From an uncultured Duncaniella sp. (GTDB lineage Bacteria; Bacteroidota; Bacteroidia; Bacteroidales; Muribaculaceae): a DNA stretch of 64,000 nt. Below the pieces are notes generated by a model, which made no database searches, had not been told where the DNA came from, and was given only the letters and a program-made list of their open reading frames with translations. Both the position numbers and the translations under genes were made by a program. The stretch covers positions 62,001-126,000 of the forward strand of contig CAJURI010000002.1 in assembly GCA_910588795.1 (NCBI GenBank), given 5' to 3'. Below are positions 36,905 to 45,167 of the stretch, piece after piece. Numbering within the stretch: the stretch's first letter is position 1; each line of letters begins with the position of its first letter.

Positions 36905-39025
36905 ATGGATAATCCGAATAATAAACCGAAAAAGTCAGGAATACGTTTCAGTATGTACTGGGCGTATGCCATAATCATAGTGTTCCTGCTCGGGATGCTC
37001 TATATAGATGACAATTCACTTACCAAGGATGTCAGCTATTCCAAGTTCGAGCAGTATGTGGAATCGGGCGGCGTGAAGAAGATCACAGTGTTTACCAATA
37101 CCAATAAGGCTGAGGCTGTGGTTTCGGATTCATTGGCTGCCACGATATTCCATGAAGCCCAGTTCAAGCCGGGTAGCGGCACTGTGGCCCATATCATCAC
37201 TGACATACCTTCTGCCGACAAGATGAAGGACCAGATTGATGCATGGAGTGAGGCCGGTAAATTCAAGGGGGAGGTAAATTATGAGAAATCATCGGATTAT
37301 ACTTCCATCCTGTGGACTTTCGGTCCGATTATCCTTCTGGTGGCATTCTGGTTCTTTATGATGCGCAGGATGTCGGGCGGAGCCAATGGCGGCGGCCCCG
37401 GCGGTGTGTTCAATGTGGGTAAATCAAAGGCCAAGGTGTTTGAGAAAGGCGAGGCCACCAATGTGACATTCAAGGATGTGGCAGGATTGACTGAACCTAA
37501 GACTGAGATCCGTGAGATAGTCGAGTTCCTGCGTAACCCCCAGCGTTATACTGATCTCGGCGGCAAGATACCCAAGGGTGCGCTTTTGGTCGGCCCTCCA
37601 GGAACAGGCAAAACTCTTCTTGCCAAGGCTGTGGCCGGTGAGGCCAATGTGCCTTTCTTCTCTATGTCAGGTTCGGATTTTGTCGAGATGTTTGTCGGTG
37701 TAGGTGCTTCGCGAGTCAGAGACCTGTTCCGTCAGGCTAAGGAGAAGGCTCCGTGCATTGTGTTCATTGACGAGATTGACGCTGTCGGACGTGCACGAGG
37801 CAAAAATCCCAATATGGGAGCTAATGATGAGCGTGAGAATACTCTCAATCAGCTGCTTACTGAAATGGATGGCTTCGGGACCAACAGCGGTGTGATTATC
37901 CTTGCTGCGACCAATCGTGCCGATATCCTCGATAAGGCTCTCCTGCGTGCCGGACGTTTTGACCGTCAGATCACGGTGGATCTGCCTGAGTTGAAGGACC
38001 GTGTCGAGATATTCAATGTGCATCTGCGCAACATAAAGAAGGATGATACGGTCGATGTCGAGGTCATGGCCCGTCAGACGGCAGGATTTTCAGGTGCGGA
38101 TATTGCGAATGTGTGCAACGAGGCAGCTCTTATAGCCGCCCGTAATAATAAGAAAACTGTCGATCGTGACAGCTTTATGGCTGCGATTGACCGCATAATC
38201 TGCGGTCTGGAACATAGCTCCAAGATAATATCTCCGGAGGAAAAGAAGGCGATAGCGATTCATGAGGCCGGTCATGCCACCGTGTCGTGGTTCCTTGAAT
38301 ACTCCAACGAGATGGTCAAGGTCTCTATAGTTCCGAGAGGCATGGCTCTCGGTGCCGCATGGTATATGCCGGAGGAACGTCAGATCACACCTCTTCAGGC
38401 TCTGCTTGACCAGATGTGCATGACTTTGGGCGGCCGTGCTGCCGAGGAGCTTGCTCTCGGTGAGATCTCTACCGGCGCGCTTAACGATCTTGAGAAGGTC
38501 ACCAAAATGGCTTATGCCATAGTAGTGTACTACGGCATGAGCGAGAAGCTGCCTAATGTATGTTATTACGATTCAACCGGCCAGGCCTACGGTTTCTCAA
38601 AGCCTTATGGCGGGGAGCGTGCGAAGCAGATTGATGATGAGGTGTCACGCATCATTGGAGAACAGTATGAGCGTGCCAAGAGGATCATAAGCGAGCATAA
38701 GGATGGACATGCCAGACTTGCGGAGACCCTTCTCACCAAGGAGGTGATGTACTCTGAGGATCTCAAGGAGATATTCGGGGAACGTCAATGGCGATCGCGC
38801 ACCGAGGAGATCATGCAGCTTCAGGCCGAGAGGGATGCAGCCCGCGAAGCTGCTAAGGCCGCAGAAGAAAAATCCGCCCAGGCCGGGACTACTGACGATT
38901 CAGCCAAGAACGAAAGTGCCCCCGAGGATGTGGAGGCTGTTGAGATCAAACCTGATGAAGAGGCTGATACGAGTGATGACAGATCATCCTCGGATGTCAC
39001 ACCCCCTCCATTCAAGGGCGTGTGA
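36905..39025 (+). CDS. ftsH: ATP-dependent zinc metalloprotease FtsH
   Basis: This 706-residue membrane AAA protease has two TM helices (about 17-33 and 135-152) around a periplasmic domain. An AAA module carries Walker A GPPGTGKT at 230-237 and Walker [10 protein letters not shown]. An M41 peptidase domain has the zinc motif HEAGH at 453-457. The C-terminus is long and acidic (about 640-706), probably flexible. It degrades misassembled membrane proteins and short-lived regulators. The transcript ends at the strong hairpin downstream. Confidence 0.97.
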   Translation: MDNPNNKPKKSGIRFSMYWAYAIIIVFLLGMLYIDDNSLTKDVSYSKFEQYVESGGVKKITVFTNTNKAEAVVSDSLAATIFHEAQFKPGSGTVAHIITDIPSADKMKDQIDAWSEAGKFKGEVNYEKSSDYTSILWTFGPIILLVAFWFFMMRRMSGGANGGGPGGVFNVGKSKAKVFEKGEATNVTFKDVAGLTEPKTEIREIVEFLRNPQRYTDLGGKIPKGALLVGPPGTGKTLLAKAVAGEANVPFFSMSGSDFVEMFVGVGASRVRDLFRQAKEKAPCIVFIDEIDAVGRARGKNPNMGANDERENTLNQLLTEMDGFGTNSGVIILAATNRADILDKALLRAGRFDRQITVDLPELKDRVEIFNVHLRNIKKDDTVDVEVMARQTAGFSGADIANVCNEAALIAARNNKKTVDRDSFMAAIDRIICGLEHSSKIISPEEKKAIAIHEAGHATVSWFLEYSNEMVKVSIVPRGMALGAAWYMPEERQITPLQALLDQMCMTLGGRAAEELALGEISTGALNDLEKVTKMAYAIVVYYGMSEKLPNVCYYDSTGQAYGFSKPYGGERAKQIDDEVSRIIGEQYERAKRIISEHKDGHARLAETLLTKEVMYSEDLKEIFGERQWRSRTEEIMQLQAERDAAREAAKAAEEKSAQAGTTDDSAKNESAPEDVEAVEIKPDEEADTSDDRSSSDVTPPPFKGV

Positions 39026-39055
39026 TATGTGAAAGATATCTGACTGAATTGTAAC

Positions 39056-39103
39056 AATATTAATGCGGCATGACTCTGATCAGGGTCATGCCGCATTAAT
39101 ATT
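39056..39103. terminator. Bidirectional terminator between ftsH and glmM
   Basis: A perfect 19-bp inverted repeat (39056-39074 with 39085-39103) surrounds a 10-nt loop. The GC-rich centre is flanked by AT-rich ends, so on either strand the stem is followed by a short A/T tract. It lies between the stops of two convergent genes. Confidence 0.85.
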
Positions 39104-39120
39104 AAAATATTTCGATAGGC

Positions 39121-40506
39121 CTATATCATATCAGCTATCACAGCCTTTATGCTGTCGGCAAGTTTGTCAGCTTCTTCCATGGTGTGGGCTTCGCTGTAGA
39201 TACGGATGATTGGCTCGGTATTGGATTTGCGAAGATGCACCCATGAGTCGGCAAAATCGATCTTCACTCCGTCAATGTCAGTGATTTTTTCACCTGAGAA
39301 GCGTTTTTTGACAGCTTCAAGAATGGCATCGACATTGATTTCCGGTGTCAGCTCGATCTTGTTTTTCGCAATTTCGTAGGCAGGGTAGGTGGCACGCAGT
39401 TCGCTGACCTTCTTTCCGCTTTTGGCGAGAAGAGACAGGAATAGAGCCACACCTACGAGGGCATCGCGCCCATAGTGTGATTCAGGGTATATCACACCGC
39501 CGTTACCTTCGCCGCCAATCACGGCTCCGGTCTCCTTCATTTTTGTTGTTACATTCACCTCACCTACGGCCGCTGCCGAGTAGGAGCATCCGTGAAGTTC
39601 GGTCACATCGCGTAAGGCGCGTGATGAACTGAGGTTTGACACCGTGGATCCCGGAGTATGCGAAAGCACGTAATCGGCTATCGATACAAGCGTGTATTCC
39701 TCGACAAACATTCTGCCGTCTTCCATGACTATGGCAAGACGGTCGACATCAGGATCAACGACGAATCCTACGTCGGCCTTTCCGTCGGCCATCAGTCCGG
39801 AGATCTGTGTCAGGTTCTGCGGTATAGGCTCAGGTGTGTGGGCAAATTTTCCTGTTGCCTCACAGTTGAGTTCTATGATATTCTTGACACCGAGAGCACG
39901 CAGCAATTGGGGGATCACTATGCCTCCGACCGAGTTTACGGCATCGACCGCAACTGTAAAATTGGCTTTGGCTATAGCTTCGGTATCGACAAGCCCGAGA
40001 GAAAGCACCTTGTCAATGTGCTTGCGGTTGTATGTGTCGTTGTGGTACACATGTCCGAGTTCGTCGACTGAGGCGAAAGTATATTCCCCTTGTTCGGCTA
40101 TGCGTAACACTTCCTTGCCTTGGGCGTCATTAAGGAATTCCCCGTCCTCGTTAAGCAGTTTCAGTGCATTCCATTGCTTGGGATTGTGGCTTGCCGTGAG
40201 AATGATTCCTCCGCATGCATTTTCCTCTGTCACTGCTATCTCAGTGGTCGGTGTCGATGCCAAGCCTATGTTTACGACATCCATTCCCATGGCAGTGATG
40301 GTGCCGGTCACAATGTCGTTGACCATCTGTCCGCTCAGGCGTGCGTCGCGCCCTACAACTATGGTATTGGTGTTGCGGCTGCTGTTGCGTCTGATGAATG
40401 TGACATAGGCTGCTGTAAACTTTACTATATCAAGAGGCGAAAGACCTTCGCCGGGCGCACCCCCGATGGTGCCGCGTATACCGGATATTGATTTTATCAG
40501 TGACAT
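39121..40506 (-). CDS. glmM: Phosphoglucosamine mutase
   Basis: This 461-residue alpha-D-phosphohexomutase has the active-site ILTASHNPKQWNALK motif with the phosphoserine, the metal-binding DPDVDRLAIV loop, the sugar loop GGEGNGGVIYP, and the C-terminal RKSNTEPIIRIYSEA phosphate-binding loop. The early SISGIRGTIG start fits the Bacteroidetes GlmM group, which makes glucosamine-1-phosphate for UDP-GlcNAc. Activity on phosphomannose or phosphoglucose cannot be fully excluded. Confidence 0.9.
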   Translation of the reverse strand: MSLIKSISGIRGTIGGAPGEGLSPLDIVKFTAAYVTFIRRNSSRNTNTIVVGRDARLSGQMVNDIVTGTITAMGMDVVNIGLASTPTTEIAVTEENACGGIILTASHNPKQWNALKLLNEDGEFLNDAQGKEVLRIAEQGEYTFASVDELGHVYHNDTYNRKHIDKVLSLGLVDTEAIAKANFTVAVDAVNSVGGIVIPQLLRALGVKNIIELNCEATGKFAHTPEPIPQNLTQISGLMADGKADVGFVVDPDVDRLAIVMEDGRMFVEEYTLVSIADYVLSHTPGSTVSNLSSSRALRDVTELHGCSYSAAAVGEVNVTTKMKETGAVIGGEGNGGVIYPESHYGRDALVGVALFLSLLAKSGKKVSELRATYPAYEIAKNKIELTPEINVDAILEAVKKRFSGEKITDIDGVKIDFADSWVHLRKSNTEPIIRIYSEAHTMEEADKLADSIKAVIADMI

Positions 40507-40565
40507 ATGTCTTTTGAGGATTATAAATCTGTTATATCAATGGGTATGTGGATAGGTTAAGCAGG

Positions 40566-41135
40566 TCACATTGCCGGTTTATTGTATGACACATTGTAAA
40601 GGAACGGCACTACGTAGCTCATGTCGGATGTCGGGCCGGCCTGTGACTTTATCACGACGTTGACTTTGCATCCGTATCCGAGGAGTTTTACCGGGATCTG
40701 AAGACCGGTGCCGTATTGTGATGACTGCTGGATATCATAGTCCTCAAACAGGAAATACGTCGGTTCAGTGTTCATGTTGTCCATGTTCCCGGCTCCTATG
40801 TTGTCATCGCTGCCCACTACATAGTAGTTGAGGTCATAGCGCATGTAACGGAAATACACACGTTCTCCTTTTTCGGGGATTTCGCCGCTTCCTTTGTCAA
40901 TGACCTGCATATACACGTTCCCGTCATCGTCTACGCAGTAGTAGGGGGCTTTTTCCCCGACTTCAAAATTGTTTCCTTCAGGTATTTCTTCTATGACCCT
41001 GTGTTCGGCGAGGAATGCGTTGACCAGTTGGTTCTCTTCGTTGAGAAGATCCGCATAGCTTTTGGAGTCGCTGCATGAGGTGGCTGCCAATAAAAGGGCA
41101 AGGATGGGAAATATCGATAAAAATTTGCGTTTCAT
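40566..41135 (-). CDS. DUF4827 lipoprotein
   Basis: This protein of about 189 residues has a lipoprotein signal ending AATSC (Cys21) and one globular domain. The pattern YMQVIDKGSGEIPEKGERVYFRY and the later GLQIPVKLLGYGCKVNVVIKS, split by a loop, resembles the FKBP fold, but the usual prolyl-isomerase pocket aromatic residues are not evident. I start it at the ATG at 41135, because a longer reading from 41261 would add an unlikely basic peptide that overlaps the upstream nrnA-like gene and hides the signal sequence. It probably lies in the envelope; function unknown. Confidence 0.85.
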   Translation of the reverse strand: MKRKFLSIFPILALLLAATSCSDSKSYADLLNEENQLVNAFLAEHRVIEEIPEGNNFEVGEKAPYYCVDDDGNVYMQVIDKGSGEIPEKGERVYFRYMRYDLNYYVVGSDDNIGAGNMDNMNTEPTYFLFEDYDIQQSSQYGTGLQIPVKLLGYGCKVNVVIKSQAGPTSDMSYVVPFLYNVSYNKPAM

Positions 41136-41181
41136 TATTTCGTATGTTGTGTATGAGCTATAAAAATACTGTTTATATGAT

Positions 41182-42237
41182 CTATTCAAAAAGAGTTTCG
41201 TAATCAGGTATCGCCTTGAGAAGATAGGATAGAGCTTCGGATAGCGATCCGTGGAATTCACCTCCGGCTGCGTTTATGTGGCCGCCACCTCCAAACTTTT
41301 CTTCGCACACAAGGTTGACAGGGAATACACCTTTGGAGCGCATGGATATTTTCACCAGGTCCTTGCTGTCTTCACGCATGAAGACTGACCACTGCACCTC
41401 GGGAATTGTGAGCGGAATATTTACGAGCCCTTCGGTGTCGCCCTTGGAGTAGTCGAAATCTCTCAGGTCATCATAGCTGAGGGTGATGAGTGCCATGCGG
41501 CCTCCGCACATATATTCCGTGCGATACTGTGCATAACCGTTGAGGCGTATGCCCGACTGGGATGCGTTGTTGTGGACGAGCTTGTACAGATTGTCCTTGT
41601 CGATCCCTTTTCTCAGCAGATCATGAATTATGAGGTAGAGGTCGGGATCGTTGGAGTTGTATGCGAAATTTCCCGTATCGGTCATCATGCCTGTGTATAT
41701 GCATGCTGCCGAACTTCGGTTGAGATAGCGTGTCCATCCTGCCTGCCATAGGAATATGTAAAGCAATGCGGATGTTGACGACACCTCGGGATGGGATATC
41801 AGTATGTCGCAACTGATTATCGGGGCGAGATGATGGTCTATCACAATGCGTCGTGAGGCGGCTTTTTCAAAGGCTTCGCTCAGGCGGTCGACGCGTTTGA
41901 GGTCGTTGAAGTCGAGGCAGAACACAAGATCGGCTTTCGCGATAAGGTCCTGCGCGCGCTCGGGCGAGCGTGTGGCGGTGATAATTTCGCGGACACCGGG
42001 TAGAAACTGCAATGATTTGGGCGGGCAGTCGGCCGTGACTACTGTGGCGTCCTTGCCGAGAGCGCGAAGCACGGAGCAAAGGGCCGTGGTTGAGCCCAGA
42101 GCGTCACCGTCAGGGCTGACATGGCAGGTTATGACGACATTGCGCGCACAAAGCAGCATATGCTTCACGCGCTCCACAAGGTCTGGGTCAATAACAGTGT
42201 TGAACCGACTTCTTCGTCCAGGTGTATATGAATTCAT
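41182..42237 (-). CDS. nrnA: DHH/DHHA1 phosphoesterase (NrnA-like oligoribonuclease / pAp phosphatase)
   Basis: This protein of about 351 residues has the N-terminal DHH domain with HVSPDGDALGS, LVFCLDFNDLKRV and VIDHHLAP. A C-terminal DHHA1 domain contains GGGGHINAAGG. NrnA-type enzymes degrade short RNA oligomers and may remove the 3'-phosphate from pAp. I start it at the ATG at 42237, which puts a promoter box just upstream; a longer reading from 42279 would begin upstream of that box. It lies between the histidine kinase and the DUF4827 gene. Confidence 0.9.
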   Translation of the reverse strand: MNSYTPGRRSRFNTVIDPDLVERVKHMLLCARNVVITCHVSPDGDALGSTTALCSVLRALGKDATVVTADCPPKSLQFLPGVREIITATRSPERAQDLIAKADLVFCLDFNDLKRVDRLSEAFEKAASRRIVIDHHLAPIISCDILISHPEVSSTSALLYIFLWQAGWTRYLNRSSAACIYTGMMTDTGNFAYNSNDPDLYLIIHDLLRKGIDKDNLYKLVHNNASQSGIRLNGYAQYRTEYMCGGRMALITLSYDDLRDFDYSKGDTEGLVNIPLTIPEVQWSVFMREDSKDLVKISMRSKGVFPVNLVCEEKFGGGGHINAAGGEFHGSLSEALSYLLKAIPDYETLFE

Positions 42238-42249
42238 TTTTAGCAATTG

Positions 42250-42257
42250 CAAAGTTA
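42250..42257 (-). promoter_or_regulatory. -7 box upstream of nrnA
   Basis: On the minus strand TAACTTTG matches TAnnTTTG, 13 nt before the ATG at 42237. The short leader supports this start over the longer reading. A -33 element is not clear. Confidence 0.45.
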
Positions 42258-42290
42258 AGCAATTTTCAGCAATTACCACCTCTGCAGGAA

Positions 42291-44411
42291 TTAATTTTTG
42301 GGAAGTGTCACTGTGAAACGTGCACCAGAGTTATAGGATGTGTCGAGCTCAACGTCCCCTTTGAGCCGTTGGGCTATGAGTCTGGCTATTGTAAGTCCGA
42401 GTCCTGCGCCTTGTGAATCTCTGTCGATCTTGAAGAAGCGTTCAAATATCTTTTCCTTGTTTTTAGGATTGATGCCTATGCCGGTGTCAGTGACTGTGAA
42501 TATGACTTCTGAGTCAGAATCGTTCAGACGGTAGGATAGTGTTATGGAGCCTTTGTCGGTGAATTTGGCAGCGTTTGTGAGCAGATTGTTGAGTATCTGT
42601 TGCAGGCGTGCAGGATCGGTGAACATCTCCACATGTCCGCAGTCAGGGTCAAGCGACAGTGTCACTCCCGGTTTCACGCGGTGACGCACACTGTCGAGCG
42701 TGGCCTCGCAGAGCAATCGTAGGTTTATAACTATCGGGTGTACCGACACCGGTGAACTGTCTATCTCGGATAGTCTCAGCACATCGTTGATGATGGTGCT
42801 GAGCAGCTCGCTGTTGAGTTCGATGAGGTCGGCGAAGCGTGTCAGGTGGCGTTCGGATATCCTTCCCACATCGTTGGACGAGGCGTTGCCCACACAGTCG
42901 GCTATGAGGTGGGAATATTCGTTTATGGCCTGTAGCGGCACCTTTACTTCATAACTCATGTTCTTTATGAAGTCGCTCTTCAGGTTGTTGGCCTTTTGTG
43001 CGGCATCGCGGGCGCGTATTAGCTCTGCGCGCGATTGTTTGAGGTTTTCGCTTTCCGACACAAGTTTCCTGTTAGTCTCGGAAAGGTTGCGTATGAGGGA
43101 ACGGTTTTTGCGGAACTGGAGGAATAGGAACACGGCAAGAATTATGAGTATTATCACGGCACATATGGACACCAGTATTATGGTGTGCTGTAGTGACGCT
43201 ATTGATTCGCTCTTCTCTTTTGCCATCTGTGTCACGCGATACTTCATGTCGTATATCGCATAGGCAGTCTGTAGCTCTCTGTATGTGCTGTGGGCGCGCT
43301 CTTCGATCTCGTCTTGGAGCAGCTTTATGTAATCCTTCGACGCTCTCAGCAGTGTCTCTTTGTCTCCGAGAGCATCGGCGCACTCTATTTCCATCTGCCG
43401 TAGCTGCTTGTGCCGCATCTGTGTCACAGGCTCGCTGATAGCCTTCTTGATCATGGGAAGAGCCCTTGCGTAATCCTTGTAGAACATCGCATAGTATATG
43501 TCAGGCATGGGGGCTTTCCTGTATGTCTCGTATATTGCCGGGTCGAACGGGAGCTGGACAAGTGCTTTTGAGTAATATTCGTTGACCTCAGCTGTGTCAA
43601 GGTGTTCGTAGTTTGACAACAGCCGTGTGTATATGGTGTAGTATGTGGGGTGATAGTTGCGGAATTTACGTCCTTTGGCCAGATAGTGTCTTTCAAGATT
43701 CTCTATGTCCTCAAGGGTGTTTTTATCGGCTACCATGGACCGGTCAGGATGGGTTGACGAGAATATCGAGGCCGCGTGGACGTTGTAGGCATTTCTGAGG
43801 GAATAAGCTGTTGACGGTAGTCTGTCGATTATGTGGTTGAGCGAATCCATATATGAGACAAGCAGATTCCCGTTTGGGACATCTGACAGGAGCATACATA
43901 GTCCATGAGTGAGTGCGGCACGGTCATAAAGGTCAGTAGGCGGGTTGAGCATGATCTCCTCCATGCGCTCTCTCAGAGCTTCTTTGCGGTCCTCGGTGTC
44001 GCTATAGTAGGCTCTGCGCATATTCTGCATGAACCTTATGAATGTAATTGTCTCTTTACGCTCGTCGCTGTCAGGGCATTTCAGGGCTTTCTCCGTAAGG
44101 TCGCGCAGAAGTGAGTCGCGACGCATGTATCGGTTGGCCTGATTGCGTATTATGTCGAGAGCGGAATTATAGTCGCGGGCACGCATTGCCGTGTAGTACA
44201 GGCTGTCGCCGAGCCTGTTGGAGGTGTCGCGCGGAAGCACGTCATACAGGTTCAGCATTATGTGAAGAGAGTCCACGGGTGTGTGTGCCCTGTGTAGCTC
44301 TGTGCGCAGTGAGTCAATGATGAACATAGTGCCAGAGATGGCATGGCTCTTGATATGGCATCCCGATATGCATATGATCGAGACTATTATGGAAAGAAAT
44401 CGTGTTGACAT
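42291..44411 (-). CDS. Orphan TPR-type sensor histidine kinase lacking the phospho-acceptor His
   Basis: This 706-residue protein has a likely N-terminal signal peptide (about 1-24), a helical TPR-like sensor region (about 30-400) and one TM helix (about 418-442). A coiled coil leads into a dimerisation region reading NMSYEVKVPLQAI, then an intact HATPase with N-box LLTNAAKF, DTGIGI, ERFFKI and GAGLGLTIA. In the normal DHp H-box the residue is MSHE; here codon TAT gives Tyr487. With ATP-binding boxes intact but no His, it may be a phosphatase-only or signalling-scaffold protein. No response regulator is next to it. Confidence 0.88.
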   Translation of the reverse strand: MSTRFLSIIVSIICISGCHIKSHAISGTMFIIDSLRTELHRAHTPVDSLHIMLNLYDVLPRDTSNRLGDSLYYTAMRARDYNSALDIIRNQANRYMRRDSLLRDLTEKALKCPDSDERKETITFIRFMQNMRRAYYSDTEDRKEALRERMEEIMLNPPTDLYDRAALTHGLCMLLSDVPNGNLLVSYMDSLNHIIDRLPSTAYSLRNAYNVHAASIFSSTHPDRSMVADKNTLEDIENLERHYLAKGRKFRNYHPTYYTIYTRLLSNYEHLDTAEVNEYYSKALVQLPFDPAIYETYRKAPMPDIYYAMFYKDYARALPMIKKAISEPVTQMRHKQLRQMEIECADALGDKETLLRASKDYIKLLQDEIEERAHSTYRELQTAYAIYDMKYRVTQMAKEKSESIASLQHTIILVSICAVIILIILAVFLFLQFRKNRSLIRNLSETNRKLVSESENLKQSRAELIRARDAAQKANNLKSDFIKNMSYEVKVPLQAINEYSHLIADCVGNASSNDVGRISERHLTRFADLIELNSELLSTIINDVLRLSEIDSSPVSVHPIVINLRLLCEATLDSVRHRVKPGVTLSLDPDCGHVEMFTDPARLQQILNNLLTNAAKFTDKGSITLSYRLNDSDSEVIFTVTDTGIGINPKNKEKIFERFFKIDRDSQGAGLGLTIARLIAQRLKGDVELDTSYNSGARFTVTLPKN

Positions 44412-44471
44412 TGATCTTAGGGTTGTAGTGTCTGGTAATTATGGTATGATTTCATGGTTCCGGTTTACGGT

Positions 44472-45146
44472 CTAAACATCCAGTTCAAGTCCGGGCCGTC
44501 GCACGATATGTATTATCCCGTCGGGAGTGTCGGTAATGTTGTCGGCATGGGCATCCTTCAGCTCTTTGACTGACCGGAAACCCCATGTCACTCCGCATGA
44601 ATCCACACAGGCCCGTCGGGCGGTCTCCATGTCAACGGCGGAGTCGCCGGTGTAGAGCACCTTTGACTTGCGTACCGGTACTTTGCCAAGGATCTCGAAT
44701 ATGATTGATGGGTCAGGTTTTACCGGGACCCCTTCTTTCTGTCCTTCTATGGCAGCCCATGGAATGTCAGGGAAGAAACGTCGTATTAAAGTCTCGACTG
44801 CCTGATGGTATTTGTTGGATGCCACAGCCAATTTTACTCCCATGTCGCTCAGTTCGTGCAGCATTTCCGGTATGCCCGGATAGGGCACGGTGGCATCTGC
44901 AAGATGCTCGTCATAATATTCGCGGAATTTTTCACGTATTGTAATGACATTTTCCGGTGAGCGTTCATCCTCGGGAAGAGCCCGTTCGATGAGTCTTGTC
45001 ACGCCGTTGCCGACAAACATATTGTAGGCAGATATGCTGTGGACAGGATAACCGCTCTCTCGGAGTGCGTGGTTTGTGGCAGCTCCAAGATCGGCTATGG
45101 TGTTGAGCAGTGTGCCGTCAAGGTCAAATATAACGAGTTGTTTCAT
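44472..45146 (-). CDS. HAD-family hydrolase, phosphoglycolate phosphatase-like
   Basis: This 224-residue protein has the HAD motif I IFDLDGTLLNTIADL, motif II VASNK, and motif III Lys with the late YTGDSAVDMETARRA acidic pair. The Gph-like cap is at about residues 15-85. It likely dephosphorylates a small phosphate ester, with phosphoglycolate the standard guess; actual specificity is open. It starts just after the upstream TamL-like gene (21 nt), suggesting one transcript. Confidence 0.88.
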   Translation of the reverse strand: MKQLVIFDLDGTLLNTIADLGAATNHALRESGYPVHSISAYNMFVGNGVTRLIERALPEDERSPENVITIREKFREYYDEHLADATVPYPGIPEMLHELSDMGVKLAVASNKYHQAVETLIRRFFPDIPWAAIEGQKEGVPVKPDPSIIFEILGKVPVRKSKVLYTGDSAVDMETARRACVDSCGVTWGFRSVKELKDAHADNITDTPDGIIHIVRRPGLELDV

Positions 45147-45167
45147 CGCGTTTTATTGTTGTACGGT

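Noticed and set aside
41136..41261. N-terminal extension of the DUF4827 reading frame
   Set aside because: It would add 42 basic residues, overlap the nrnA-like gene and bury the lipoprotein signal that starts at 41135.
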